Shown piece after piece: positions 16,225 through 25,718 of a stretch of 64,000 nucleotides of DNA (its first letter is position 1; the number at the start of each line of letters is the position of its first letter). Below the pieces are notes generated by a model. The model did not search any database. It was not told the DNA's origin and was given only the letters and a program-made list of their open reading frames with translations. A program made the position numbers and the translations under genes. Where the stretch lies: assembly GCF_002250705.1 (NCBI RefSeq), contig NZ_NMVP01000001.1:434001-498000 (forward strand), in the 5' to 3' direction. The DNA is from Enemella evansiae (lineage in GTDB: Bacteria; Actinomycetota; Actinomycetes; Propionibacteriales; Propionibacteriaceae).

Positions 16225-18888
16225 GTGAACGCACGCGAGGAAGCCGGCACCGACGAGTCCGGTACCGGCTACCCGGCGGAGTGGGAGGCCGACGTGCTGC
16301 TGTCCGACGGCAGCACCGCGCACCTGCGCCCGATCCGTGCCGAGGACGAGCAGCTGCTCATCGACTTCTATGCCCGGGTCTCGCCCGAGTCGAAATATCT
16401 GCGCTTCTTCGCCCCCTACCCGGTGCTCTCGGCCAAGGACGTGGTCCGCTTCACCCACGTCGACTACCGCGACCGGGTCGCGCTGATCCTCACCGTCGGG
16501 GAGCGGATGGTGGCGGTCGGGCGCTACGACCGGTTGAACGCCTCCGATGCCGAGGTCGCCTTCCTGGTCGAGGATTCGGTGCAGGGCAAGGGGGTCGGCC
16601 AGCTGCTGCTGGAACACCTGGCCGAGGCCGCCCGCGAGCGCGGCCTGTCCCGGTTCGTGGCCGAGGTGCTGCCGCAGAACCGGCGGATGGTGCAGGTCTT
16701 CGCCGACGCCGGTTACACCGTCTCGCGGGAGTTCGAGGACGGGATGATCCTGGTCGAGTTCCCGATCTCACCGACCGAGCAGTCCCGGGAGGTGATGCTG
16801 CGCCGCGAGCACCGCGCCGAGGCCACCTCGGTACGCCGGCTGCTGCAGCCGCGGTCGATCGCGGTCGTCGGTCCGGCCCTGCTCGCCCAGCGCGGGGTGG
16901 AGACGCTGATCGCCGGCGGTTTCACCGGTGAGGTCTGTGTCCTGGTCACCGACGGCGGTGAGGTCTCCGGCGTACCCGTCGTCGGGGACTGGGGCGACCT
17001 GCCCGCCGACCTCGACATCGTCGCCACCCTGCTGCCGCCCGACCAGGTCGGTCGCGCCATCGTCGCCGCCGCGGGCAAGGCGTTCGGGCTCTATCTGATC
17101 CATGCCGGCGAATTCGGCGGATCGCAGAACGAATCGCTGGTCACCCTGGCCCGCGCCCACGGCCTGCGCGCCCTCGGCCCGGACGCGCTCGGGGTGATCA
17201 ACACCGACCCCGCCTTCTCGCTGAACGCCAGCCCCGCGCCGATGCCGCGGGCCGGTGTGGTGAGCATGTTCTGCCAGTCCTCGGCGGTCGGGGTGATCCT
17301 GCTGTCCCGGGTGATCGACCAGCACATCGGGATCCTGTCGTTCATCTCCTCCGGCATGTACGCCGATGTGACCAGCAACGACGTGATGCACTACTGGATC
17401 GACGACGAGGCGACCAAGGTCTGTGTGCTGTCGCTGGACCGGATCGGCAACCCGCGCAAGTTCACCCGGATCGTGCGCCGGCTGGCGATGACGAAACCGG
17501 TGGTGCTCTTCTCCCCGGGCCGCTCGGAGCGGGCCCGCAACCAGGGCGCCGCCTCCAGCCTGCACGATGCGCCGGAGAATGCGATCGATGCGATGTTCCG
17601 GCAGTCCGGGGTGATCGTCACCAACCGGCGCGATGCGATGTTCGACATCGCCCAGATCCTTGCCAGGCAACCACTTCCGGCCGGTGAACGGTTGCGGGTG
17701 GTGACCAACTCGCGGGCGATGGGCGGCCACATCCAGCGGATGGGGGAGCGCAGCGGGTTGATCTGCGAACCGGTGCTGCTGGCCGGTGACTCGCGCCCGA
17801 AGACGTACGCCGAGGTGGCGCGGGTCGCGCTGCGCCAGCCCGAGGTGGACAGTGTGATGGTGGCCCTGGTCGACCCCTTCGACACGGTCGCCACCAAGAC
17901 ACACGCCGCGCTGCTGGAGGTCGCCGCCGAGGCGACCAAGCCGCTGATCGGCGTCTTCGCCGACTTCGTCGAGCTGGAACCGCAGGGTGAATCGCGCGAC
18001 GAGATGGGCCGGTTGCCGACCTTCAGCAGCTACGCCGACGCGCTGCAGGCATTGTCCGCGGTGACCGCGTACGCCCGCTGGCGCCAGGGCGAGCACGGCG
18101 AACTGATCGACCACCCCTCGGACCGGCGGGCCGCGAAGGAGTTGCTCGCCGAGGTGCTCGCCGACAGCCCCGCGGGCCGGGAGCTGACCGGGGAGGAGAG
18201 CGCGCGACTGCTGGCGGCGTACGGGATCGAGCTGGTGCCCCGCACCCCGGTCCGCAGCCTCGGCGAGGCGATCGAGGTCGCCGAACGGCTCGGCTGGAAT
18301 GTGGTGCTGAAGGCGACCGCCGACGGTGTCCGCGGCGGACCGGACCTCGGCACCAGCGTCTTCCGGCACCTGGACAGCGCCGAGGAGATGACCGAGGCCT
18401 GGCGCGACCTGGGACAGCTGGTCACCGATCTGGGGCTCGGCGAGGCCGACGCGGAAGCCCAGCTGGCGGCGGCGCCGGTGGTGCAGCAGATGATGCCGCC
18501 CGGCGTACCGCTGCAGATCGGCTCGGCCGAGGACGCCTCCTTCGGGCCGATCATCTCGCTGGGGGTGGCCGGGATCGCGTCCGGACTGCTCGGCGACCTG
18601 TCCTACCGGGTACCACCGCTGTCCACCACCGATGCGGCGGCGATGGTCCGCGACCTCGGCGCGGCCGAGATCCTCTTCGGTGGCGGGGGTACGCCACCGG
18701 CCGACGTCGCCGCGGTCGAGGAGCTGCTGCAACGGGTCGCGCAGCTCGCCGACGACCTGCCGCAGGTGGCGGCCCTGCACCTGGCACCCTGTATCGCCGC
18801 CCAGATCGGCGTCGCGGTCCTCGGGGCCCGGATCACCATCGCACCCACCGCCGAGGAGCGTGACGAACTGAGCCGGAGCCTGGGATGA
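16225..18888 (+). CDS. Bifunctional GNAT acetyltransferase / ADP-forming acyl-CoA synthetase-like protein (Pat type)
   Basis: 887 residues, GTG start. Domain order: GNAT (about 25-180, acetyl-CoA loop QGKGVGQ at 120-126), CoA-binding Rossmann domain (about 205-300), two succinyl-CoA-synthetase-like domains (about 310-620), and a C-terminal ATP-grasp domain (about 645-887). This GNAT-first order is found in the actinobacterial protein lysine acetyltransferases that control acyl-CoA synthetases; the synthetase part is usually regulatory. The next gene encodes an acyl-CoA carboxyltransferase, consistent with acyl-CoA metabolism. The stop lies in the first copy of a 17-bp tandem repeat. Confidence 0.88.
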   Translation: MNAREEAGTDESGTGYPAEWEADVLLSDGSTAHLRPIRAEDEQLLIDFYARVSPESKYLRFFAPYPVLSAKDVVRFTHVDYRDRVALILTVGERMVAVGRYDRLNASDAEVAFLVEDSVQGKGVGQLLLEHLAEAARERGLSRFVAEVLPQNRRMVQVFADAGYTVSREFEDGMILVEFPISPTEQSREVMLRREHRAEATSVRRLLQPRSIAVVGPALLAQRGVETLIAGGFTGEVCVLVTDGGEVSGVPVVGDWGDLPADLDIVATLLPPDQVGRAIVAAAGKAFGLYLIHAGEFGGSQNESLVTLARAHGLRALGPDALGVINTDPAFSLNASPAPMPRAGVVSMFCQSSAVGVILLSRVIDQHIGILSFISSGMYADVTSNDVMHYWIDDEATKVCVLSLDRIGNPRKFTRIVRRLAMTKPVVLFSPGRSERARNQGAASSLHDAPENAIDAMFRQSGVIVTNRRDAMFDIAQILARQPLPAGERLRVVTNSRAMGGHIQRMGERSGLICEPVLLAGDSRPKTYAEVARVALRQPEVDSVMVALVDPFDTVATKTHAALLEVAAEATKPLIGVFADFVELEPQGESRDEMGRLPTFSSYADALQALSAVTAYARWRQGEHGELIDHPSDRRAAKELLAEVLADSPAGRELTGEESARLLAAYGIELVPRTPVRSLGEAIEVAERLGWNVVLKATADGVRGGPDLGTSVFRHLDSAEEMTEAWRDLGQLVTDLGLGEADAEAQLAAAPVVQQMMPPGVPLQIGSAEDASFGPIISLGVAGIASGLLGDLSYRVPPLSTTDAAAMVRDLGAAEILFGGGGTPPADVAAVEELLQRVAQLADDLPQVAALHLAPCIAAQIGVAVLGARITIAPTAEERDELSRSLG

Positions 18889-18930
18889 CACGGGTTCTGG
18901 GATGACACGGGGTCTGGGATGACACGGGGC
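18880..18930 (+). repeat. 17-bp tandem repeat spanning a stop/start junction (2.7 copies)
   Basis: ATGACACGGGTTCTGGG (18885-18901), ATGACACGGGGTCTGGG (18902-18918) and ATGACACGGGGC (from 18919). Copy 1 supplies the TGA stop of the Pat gene (18886-18888), copy 3 supplies the ATG of the next gene. Period 17 puts the three ATGs in three different frames; only the third is in frame with the carboxyltransferase. Confidence 0.85.
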
Positions 18931-20422
18931 CGACCGGGGGCCCGCGAGCTGATCGCGGCGGCCGTCGATGCCGACAGCTGGACCAGCTGGGACGAGCCCA
19001 TTCCCGCGCGCGCCCATGGCACCGATCCGGACTATCTGGCGGCCCTGGACCGGGCCCGGGCGAAGGCCGGCACCGACGAGGCCGTGCTCACCGGACGGGC
19101 CCGGATCCAGGGGCACCCGGTGGCACTGGTGGTCAGCGAGTTCGCCTTCCTCGGCGGCTCGGTGGGCCGGGCGACCGGGCAACGGATCACCGCCGCGGTG
19201 CGCCGCGCCACCGCCGAAGGACTGCCGCTGATCGCGGCCACCGCGTCCGGTGGCACCCCCGGATGCAGGAGGGCACCCCGGCCTTCGTCACCATGATCGA
19301 CATCTCCCGGGCGGTGGTCGCGCACAAGGCGGCCGGGCTGCCCTACCTGGTCTACCTGCGCCACCCCACCACCGGCGGCGTGTTCGCCTCCTGGGGATCG
19401 CTGGGCCACATCGCGGTGCCGAACCCCGTGCGCTGATCGGACTCCTCGGGCCGGTGGTCTACGAGGCCCTCAACGGCCGACCGTTCCCCCCGGGCGTACA
19501 GGTCGCGGAAAACCTGCGGGCGAAGGGAATCATCGATGCGGTGGCGCCGGTCGAGGCGCTGCCGACGCTCGCCGCCCGCGCCCTCACCCTGCTCACCCCC
19601 GCCGAGGACCGGACACCCGAGCGACCACCGTGGGCGGCCACCGGGTCCGGACCCCGCCCATCGGGTGTGTCCCGGGCACACACCAATCGGCCCGGCACGT
19701 TCGTCCCCGACCCCGATCAGGACGCCTGGCGGGACATCGAGCTGACCCGGCGCCCCGACCGACCCGGCGTACGCGACCTGCTGCGCGTCGTCGCCGACGA
19801 CGTGATCCCGCTGACCGGTACCCAGGAGGGGGAGGCGGGTGACGCGCTGTTCACCGCCCTGGCCGCCATCGATGGCCGTTCCTGCGTGATCGTCGGGCAG
19901 GACCGGCGTACCCAGCTCGCCGATGTCCCGCTCGGCCCGGCCGCCCTGCGCAGCGCGCGCCGCGGAATGCGGATGGCCGATGAGCTGGGCCTGCCGCTGG
20001 TCTGTGTCATCGACACCCCCGGTGCCGACCTGTCCGCCGATGCCGAGGAGGGGGCGCTGGCCTCGGAGATCGCCCGCTGCCTGGCGGATCTGGTCGCGCT
20101 GCGCGTACCCACCGTCTCGGTCATCCTGGGGGAGGGCTGTGGCGGTGGTGCACTGGCCCTGCTGCCGGCCAGACGGGTGATCGTCGCCGAACACGGTTGG
20201 CTCTCCCCGCTGCCGCCCGAGGGGGCCAGCGCGATCCTGTTCGGCGACACCAGCCACGCCCCGCAGCTGGCACGGCAGCAGCGGATCCGTTCGGTGGACC
20301 TGCTCGCCGGCGGTACCGCCCACGTGATCGTCCCCGAGCGCCCGGCCGCCCACCTGGACCCGGAGGGGTTCTGTCGCGCGGTCGGCGCCGAGATCGGCCG
20401 GCAGATCGGCGTTCAGACCTGA
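18919..20422 (+). pseudogene. Fused acyl-CoA carboxylase carboxyltransferase (beta+alpha) with two frameshifts
   Basis: About 501 codons if repaired. N-terminal part (frame of 18919) has the beta-type motifs FLGGSVGRATGQRI and ATASGGT; then the frame breaks at the C run 19256-19260, and RMQEGTPAFVTMIDISRAVV continues in a second frame up to 19418; a missing base near 19418-19420 moves the rest, AEPRALIGLLGPVVYEAL, into a third frame open to 20422. That last part includes the alpha-type core TGTQEGEAGDALF and ILGEGCGGGALALLPA. It would transfer carboxyl from biotin to an acyl-CoA. The downstream half is well preserved, so recent decay or sequence error are both possible. Confidence 0.78.
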
Positions 20423-20451
20423 GCCGTCGCGGTTCATGTGAGAATGGCCGA

Positions 20452-21066
20452 ATGGACTTCATGCACGCCAGTGGGGACACGCGGCAGGCGCTGCGCGCGG
20501 ACCTCGCCTCCTGCGGATACTTTCCCGAACTCGTCGAGGACACCGTCCTGCTGGCGGTCGGGGCGGAGGAGGTCATCGACTTCGTCGTGCACCACGAGCC
20601 GACCTTCAACCACGACGAGGTGCGCCGCCACCTCACCGTGCTGGTGCTGACCCCGACCCGGCTCGTCGTCGGGCACACCGACGAACAACCCGCCGACACC
20701 CCCGGTGGGGCACCCGCGGCGGCCACCTCCGCGGAATCGATCGGCCTGGCCGCGGTGCACACGGTCGCACTGACCCGGGTGATCACCCAGCCGGAGAAGT
20801 ACCACCAGGGCGACCCGGCCTACGAGGCCTGGCTCTCGGTGGCCTGGGGTGCGATGCATCGGGTCGAACTGGAGCCCGCCGGGTGCGCCGACCCGACCTG
20901 CGAGGCCGACCACGGCTACACCGGCACGATGGTTCCCGACGATCTGGTGGTCCGGATGAGCGTGGCCGCTGACGGTGCCGAGCGGGTCGGCGGGCTGGTC
21001 GGCTTCGCCACCACGCTGCAGCAGGCCACCGGCCGCGGTTCGGTCTCCACCCGGATCGGCGGCTGA
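20452..21066 (+). CDS. DUF5998-type conserved actinobacterial protein
   Basis: 204 residues, cytosolic, no known catalytic motif. I recognise the family by the opening LRADLASCGYFPELVEDTV and by context: it precedes an alkaline-phosphatase-superfamily gene, thymidine kinase, rhodanese and sepH, an order conserved in Streptomyces-like genomes. An alternative start is ATG 20461. It contains a CADPTCEADHGY stretch (about 150-165) that might bind metal, but this is a guess. Two bases separate its stop from the next gene, so the two are co-translated. Confidence 0.7.
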   Translation: MDFMHASGDTRQALRADLASCGYFPELVEDTVLLAVGAEEVIDFVVHHEPTFNHDEVRRHLTVLVLTPTRLVVGHTDEQPADTPGGAPAAATSAESIGLAAVHTVALTRVITQPEKYHQGDPAYEAWLSVAWGAMHRVELEPAGCADPTCEADHGYTGTMVPDDLVVRMSVAADGAERVGGLVGFATTLQQATGRGSVSTRIGG

Positions 21067-21068
21067 GG

Positions 21069-22187
21069 ATGGGGGTTGCGCCGCAGCCGATGCTGCGGCC
21101 GGCATACGGGCGCGCCTCGTTGTCGGACCTGCTGCCCTCGGTCGGGGCCCAACTCGGCGTCCCCGGTGCGGAGAACGTGCTGCAGTTGCCGGCCTCGGAA
21201 CGCTGGGTGGTGCTGCTGGTCGACGGCCTGGGGGACCTGCTGCTCGCCGATGCCGCCGCCGAGGCCCCCTATCTGGCCGGTCTCCGCGGCCGGACGCTCA
21301 CCTGCGGCGTACCCTCCACCACGGTCACCTCGCTGACCAGCCTCGGTACCGGCCTGCCACCCGGCCAGCACGGCATGGCCGGCTACATGTGCCGGGTGCC
21401 CGAGACCAATGAGATCCTCAACGCGCTGATCTGGAACTCGGCGGTCAAACCGCGGGACTTCCAGTCCGAGCCGACCGTCTTCGAACGCGCCCGGGCCGCC
21501 GGGATCCGCACCTCGAGCGTCTCCCCGGCCCGCTTCGAGGGCTCCGGGCTGACCTCCGCCGCACTCCGCGGGCCAGACTTCCGCGGGATCGACGAGGCCG
21601 ATGAGGACCAGCGGATCCGCGAGATCATGGCCGCGGCGACCGCCGGCGATCGAACGTTGGTGTACGCCTACGAGCGCGAACTGGACCACACCGGCCACGG
21701 CCGGGGCGTGGCCTCGCCGCAGTGGCGGGAGCACCTGCGCCGGATCGATGCGTTCTGCGCCCGGCTGCGCAGCGAACTGCCCAGCGATGTCCGGCTCGTG
21801 CTCACCGGCGACCACGGCATGATCGACGTGCCGGGCCGGAACTTCCTGATCGTGGAGGAGGAACCGTCGCTGCTCGCCGGGGTCACCGGGCTGGCCGGGG
21901 AGGGCCGGCTGCGGCAGCTCTACACCGACGAGCCGCGGCCCCTCGCAGATCGTTGGGCCGACCGGCTCGGCGACCATGCCTGGGTCCGGACCCGCGACGA
22001 GGCGATCGACGAGGGCTGGTTCGGACCGGTCTCGGATCGGGTACGCCGCCGCTTCGGCGATGTGCTGATCGCGATGCGCACCGACTGGGCCGTGATGACC
22101 AGGACCCTGCCCCGCGAACTCGACCTGGTCGGCATGCACGGCAGCCTCACCCCGGTCGAGATGACCGTCCCCCTCCTCGTCGACTGA
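21069..22187 (+). CDS. Alkaline-phosphatase superfamily phosphodiesterase / nucleotide pyrophosphatase
   Basis: 372 residues of the type I phosphodiesterase fold. Metal-binding and nucleophile motifs are in order: LLVDGLGD (first Asp), GVPSTTVTSLTSLGTGLPPGQHG (nucleophile Thr in STTVTS), ELDHTGHGRG (metal Asp/His), LTGDHGMIDV, and a final His in GMHGS. No signal peptide is evident, so it acts in the cytoplasm. Substrate unknown; members cleave nucleotide or other phosphodiesters. It is coupled to DUF5998 and followed by 390 bases of repeats before thymidine kinase. Confidence 0.85.
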   Translation: MGVAPQPMLRPAYGRASLSDLLPSVGAQLGVPGAENVLQLPASERWVVLLVDGLGDLLLADAAAEAPYLAGLRGRTLTCGVPSTTVTSLTSLGTGLPPGQHGMAGYMCRVPETNEILNALIWNSAVKPRDFQSEPTVFERARAAGIRTSSVSPARFEGSGLTSAALRGPDFRGIDEADEDQRIREIMAAATAGDRTLVYAYERELDHTGHGRGVASPQWREHLRRIDAFCARLRSELPSDVRLVLTGDHGMIDVPGRNFLIVEEEPSLLAGVTGLAGEGRLRQLYTDEPRPLADRWADRLGDHAWVRTRDEAIDEGWFGPVSDRVRRRFGDVLIAMRTDWAVMTRTLPRELDLVGMHGSLTPVEMTVPLLVD

Positions 22188-22208
22188 CCCACACCCGTGC
22201 CCCACACG

Positions 22209-22340
22209 CGCTTCGAGTAGGTCGCGCAGCGACCGTGTCGACCACGCTCTTCGAGTAGGTCGCGCAGCGACCGTGTCGAGAAGAGCCCCGCCCCCACACG
22301 CTCTTCGAGTAGGTCGCGCAGCGACCGTGTCGAGAAGAGC
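22209..22340. repeat. REP-like hairpin array: three copies of a 33-41 bp element
   Basis: Copies at 22209-22241 (ends incomplete), 22246-22286 and 22300-22340. Each reads GCTCTTCGAGTAGGTCGC-gca-GCGACCGTGTCGAGAAGAGC: outer arms GCTCTTCGA, inner stem GGTCGC/GCGACC, and an unpaired GTAG facing CGTG between them. They follow the phosphodiesterase stop and probably end its transcript. Confidence 0.8.
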
Positions 22341-22375
22341 CGCACTGGTCGCTGCTGGCCTGCCAGAATCTGGGG

Positions 22376-22517
22376 GCTCATCTCGACACGCCGACCATTG
22401 CTCCGCTCCGCTGCGCATGGTCGGCTACTCGATGAGCGGGGGTGGGGGCTGCGCATGGTCGGCTACTCGATGAGCGGGGGTGGGTGGCTGCGCATGGTCG
22501 GCTACTCGATGAGCGGG
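22376..22517. repeat. REP-like hairpin plus two tandem half copies
   Basis: A full imperfect hairpin at 22376-22437 (GCTCATCTCGACACGCCGACCAT against ATGGTCGGCTACTCGATGAGC), then the right half repeated with period 38-39 (starts 22411, 22449 and 22488). Same conserved halves TCGACAC and CTACTCGA as the other copies but with a different, still complementary, inner stem. The rest of the 22188-22573 gap holds no gene that I can support. Confidence 0.75.
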
Positions 22518-22573
22518 GTGGGTGGCTGTTCGATGGGCGTGCGTGTCCGGGAATCCCACTAGGATGGCCCCTC

Positions 22574-23278
22574 GTGGCTGACCTCGTCTTCTTCACCGGT
22601 CCGATGGATTGTGGCAAGTCCACGCTGGCGCTCCAGTTGGACCACACGCAGCGGGTCGGCGGCCGTGCGGGGCTGCTCTGCACCAGCCAGGATCGCTCCG
22701 GTGCCGCGCAGATCTCCTCCCGGCTCGGGCTCGTCGAACCGGCGGTCGAGGTCTCGGCCGATCTGGACTTCTGGACCCATGTGGTGCACGCGCTGACCGG
22801 CGGGGCGCGGATCGACTATCTGATCTGCGATGAGGCCCAGTTCTACACCGCCGTCCAGATCGACCAGCTCGCCCGGATCGTCGACGAGCTGAGCATCGAC
22901 GTGTACGCCTTCGGCATCCTCAGCGACTTCCGCACCCAGCTGTTCCCCGGATCGAAACGGCTGGTCGAGCTCGCCGACCGGATCGAGACGCCGCAGGTGC
23001 AGCCGCTGTGCTGGTGCGGCCAGCAGGCCACCCACAACGCCCGCACGGTCGATGGCCGGATGGTGACCGAGGGCAGCCAGGTCGTCGTCGGGGACACCAC
23101 CAGCGAGATCGCCGCAGCGGGGGAGCCGGCCCCCGAGGTCGGCTACGAGGTGCTCTGCCGCCGACACCATCGCCGCCGGATGACCCGCGCCGTCGCGCAG
23201 GCCACGTTGAGCCCCGAGCCGCTGCCGTTCGGCTCGGACGAGGCGGATGAGTTCGAAGCGGAGCAGTCGGCGTTCTAG
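22574..23278 (+). CDS. tdk: Thymidine kinase
   Basis: 234 residues, GTG start (VADLVFFTGPMDCGKST). Walker A GPMDCGKS at 9-16, Walker B DEAQF, and the zinc-binding lasso CWC...CRRHH near the C terminus are those of type II thymidine kinase; it phosphorylates salvaged thymidine with ATP. The start was chosen because the P-loop must lie near the N terminus; the open frame upstream runs through the repeat array. C terminus carries an acidic tail. Context DUF5998-phosphodiesterase-tdk-rhodanese-sepH is conserved among actinobacteria. Confidence 0.9.
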   Translation: MADLVFFTGPMDCGKSTLALQLDHTQRVGGRAGLLCTSQDRSGAAQISSRLGLVEPAVEVSADLDFWTHVVHALTGGARIDYLICDEAQFYTAVQIDQLARIVDELSIDVYAFGILSDFRTQLFPGSKRLVELADRIETPQVQPLCWCGQQATHNARTVDGRMVTEGSQVVVGDTTSEIAAAGEPAPEVGYEVLCRRHHRRRMTRAVAQATLSPEPLPFGSDEADEFEAEQSAF

Positions 23279-23310
23279 GCTGACAGCCCCAGCCGACCGC
23301 GGAGGTGCCC

Positions 23311-24144
23311 GTGTCCCCGAACGTCTTGATCCAGTCCGACGAACTCGCCACGCTGCTGGCCACCGAGCAGCCGCCGGTCGTGCTCGAGGCGCGCTATCCG
23401 GGCCCGGCCGCGACCGGCAACGGGCTGCCCGCCTTCCGCGAGGGACACATCCCCGGTTCCCAGTGGATCGACGTGAACACCGAGCTGTCCGGTCCCACCC
23501 GCCCCGACGGTGCGGGCGGGCGGCACCCGCTGCCGGATCCGGCCGCGCTGCAGCAGACCCTGCGCCGACTCGGCGTACGCCAGGACTCGCGGGTCGTCGT
23601 GCTGGACGGCGGCAACGCGATGGCCGCGGGCCGCTTGTGGTGGCTGTTGACCGATGCCGGGGTGTCCGGCGTACGCGTTCTCGATGGCGGATTCGCTGCC
23701 TGGCAAGGAAATGGGGGAGCCGTGGCGACCGGCGACCCGGACCCGGTCCGCGAGGGCGATGTGGAACTGCGGCCCGGGCAGCTGCCGTCCGTCGACGCCG
23801 ACCAGGTGGCGGCCGCGACCGGGCAGGTCTGGGACGTGCGGGCCGCCGAACGCTACCGCGGTGAGTCCGAACCGATCGACCCGGTCGCCGGCCACATCCC
23901 CGGTGCGGGCAACCTGCCCTCGACCGAGGCACAGCAGCCCGACGGCCGGTTCCGGGACCCGGCCGAGCTGGCCGAGTTCTATGCCGAGGTACGCCCCGGC
24001 GACATCGTCTACTGCGGGTCCGGGATCACCGCCGCACAGACCCTGCTGGCGCTGACCGCCGCCGGCAGGGCCGACGGCGTCGCGCTCTATCCGGGATCCT
24101 GGAGCGACTGGATCGCCGGCGACCGTGAGGTCGCCACCGGCTAG
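23311..24144 (+). CDS. Two-domain rhodanese (thiosulfate/3-mercaptopyruvate sulfurtransferase type)
   Basis: 277 residues with two rhodanese modules. The N-terminal module (about 10-135) has GHIPGSQWID but DGGNAMAAG in place of the Cys loop, so it is structural; the C-terminal module (about 160-277) has GHIPGAGNLP and the active Cys235 in YCGSGITA. That loop is closer to mercaptopyruvate than thiosulfate sulfurtransferases, though I would not insist. GTG 23311 has GGAGG five bases upstream and is preferred over GTG 23305. Confidence 0.87.
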   Translation: MSPNVLIQSDELATLLATEQPPVVLEARYPGPAATGNGLPAFREGHIPGSQWIDVNTELSGPTRPDGAGGRHPLPDPAALQQTLRRLGVRQDSRVVVLDGGNAMAAGRLWWLLTDAGVSGVRVLDGGFAAWQGNGGAVATGDPDPVREGDVELRPGQLPSVDADQVAAATGQVWDVRAAERYRGESEPIDPVAGHIPGAGNLPSTEAQQPDGRFRDPAELAEFYAEVRPGDIVYCGSGITAAQTLLALTAAGRADGVALYPGSWSDWIAGDREVATG

Positions 24145-24184
24145 TCCAGGGCGGTCGAGACCTGCCGCGGGTGACGAGGCGAGG

Positions 24185-25663
24185 TCACTCCTTGGTGTTG
24201 GGCGGGGGGCCGCCGAACATGATCTCGTCCCAGGACGGCACCGAGGCCCGACGCTTGCGGCTCTTGCGCTGCTTGGCCGCCGGTTTCTGCTCCGGCTCCT
24301 TCGAGTCCTGTTCCTTGGACTCCTGCTGCTGGTCGGCAGCCGGGTCGGCCGGCTCCGGTTCCGGCGTCTCGGTCTTCCCTGCCGGGGCAGCCTTTCCGGC
24401 CGATTCCTGCTCGTCCAGGTGATCCACCAGGGACGGCTGCTCGGGTTCGGCGACGGGCCGGGCCTTCGTTGCGCCACGCTGGTTCCGGGCCGGCCTTCTG
24501 ATCGGCTGTGCCGGTTCGGCGTCCTCATCCTCGGTGGCGTCGTCCTCGGTCGCATCGTCCTCGCCGCGGTCCACCACGGTCGGCCCCGGTTCGGCCGCCT
24601 CGGGCCGGCCGGCATCGGGATCCGTCGCGGCGGCGGGCCGCGGGATCCGGACATTGGTCGGCTCGTCCTCGTCCTGCTCGTCGTCCAGCTCGACCTCGGT
24701 GACCTCGACCACCTCGATCTCGGTCACCTCGACGATCTCCTCCTCGCGCGGCGCATCCCCGCCCGGGGCCGCACCCTGGCGCGGCGCCTCGTCGAGCACC
24801 GGTTCGGACAGCCCGGCATAGATGTTGATCGAGTCCTCGGCCATCCCGCCGAGCATGTCGTAGAGCACGTCCAGCTCGGAGCGGCCATCGGGGACCACGC
24901 CATAGCTGTCGATCTCGGCCTCGACCTCGCTGGCGATCTCCTGCGGGGTGGCCGCGCTCGTCGGCAGCGACTCCTCGTCAGCCAAGTCCTCGTGCGACGC
25001 GTCCTCGTCCGAGTCGTCCTCGTCCGAGTCGTCCTCGTTCGAACCGGGCTCGCCGACCCCGCTCCTGCGGCTGTCCGTGGCGCGGTCGGCGATCGGCTGG
25101 GTCACCTCGTCCGAGCCCTCGGGCTCGTCCTCGACCTCGTCGAAATCCCCCTCGTCGACATCATCCGCGTCGACGTCCTCGACCTCCTCGGGCGAGGACA
25201 CCGCGCGGACCAGGGCCAGCTCGTCGCTGTCCTCCTGCTCCTGGGTCGCCTCCCCGATCAGCCACCGGGCGTCATCGTTCAGCGCCACCGAGAAACGGCC
25301 CGCCTGGTCATAGCGGAACAGGCCCTCGCGCTCGCTGCCCTTCGCCTGGTAGCGGGCGCGTACCGTCCAGCGCCGATCCTCCTCGCGCCAGGCGTCCCAG
25401 TCCACCCCATCGGGGTCGACACCGGCACTGGTCAGTCGCTGCTCGACCACCGGCCGCAGATTGCGATGGGTCGAGGTCTCGCCGCGTCGGCGTACGGTCG
25501 CCGCCAGCGCCGTCCGGGCGATGTGGTCACGTTCGGCGATCACCGGGGCGGCGTACGCCTCGATCCGCTCGGCCGGGACGCCGGCCTCGCGGGCGACCTC
25601 CTCGAGAGATTGCCCGGAACGGATCCGGGCCTGGATCTCCCGAGGTCTCAGTGCGCTGTCCAT
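24185..25663 (-). CDS. sepH: Cell-division protein SepH, N-terminally short, with long acidic C terminus
   Basis: 492 residues from ATG 25663. The conserved DUF3071 core is LRPREIQARIRSGQSLEEVAREAGVPAERIEAYAAPV, then GVDWDAWREEDRRWTV and LNDDARWLIGE; in Streptomyces SepH binds FtsZ and promotes ring assembly. Known SepH proteins carry roughly 45 more residues before LRPRxIQ; here an in-frame TAA at 25727-25729 and the divergent hemH gene leave no room for them. The C-terminal two thirds is a low-complexity Asp/Glu-rich region ending in a basic tail with KQRKSRKRRAS. GTG codons at 25714/25711 are alternative starts. Confidence 0.82.
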   Translation of the reverse strand: MDSALRPREIQARIRSGQSLEEVAREAGVPAERIEAYAAPVIAERDHIARTALAATVRRRGETSTHRNLRPVVEQRLTSAGVDPDGVDWDAWREEDRRWTVRARYQAKGSEREGLFRYDQAGRFSVALNDDARWLIGEATQEQEDSDELALVRAVSSPEEVEDVDADDVDEGDFDEVEDEPEGSDEVTQPIADRATDSRRSGVGEPGSNEDDSDEDDSDEDASHEDLADEESLPTSAATPQEIASEVEAEIDSYGVVPDGRSELDVLYDMLGGMAEDSINIYAGLSEPVLDEAPRQGAAPGGDAPREEEIVEVTEIEVVEVTEVELDDEQDEDEPTNVRIPRPAAATDPDAGRPEAAEPGPTVVDRGEDDATEDDATEDEDAEPAQPIRRPARNQRGATKARPVAEPEQPSLVDHLDEQESAGKAAPAGKTETPEPEPADPAADQQQESKEQDSKEPEQKPAAKQRKSRKRRASVPSWDEIMFGGPPPNTKE

Positions 25664-25695
25664 GTCCTCGCTCTCCAGAGGTCCCACCGGTAGTC

Positions 25696-25718
25696 GGACG
25701 TGGTGCGGCACCACGTCC
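25696..25718. promoter_or_regulatory. Perfect 11+1+11 palindrome between sepH and hemH
   Basis: GGACGTGGTGC-G-GCACCACGTCC (25696-25718) lies in the 136-base divergent region, 33 bases upstream of the sepH ATG. It is either an operator or, if sepH starts at GTG 25714/25711, a hairpin that hides that start. Confidence 0.55.

Noticed and set aside
22376..22530. CRISPR-like short repeats
   Set aside because: The period-38 units are direct repeats without unique spacers and are half copies of a hairpin element; no cas gene is present.
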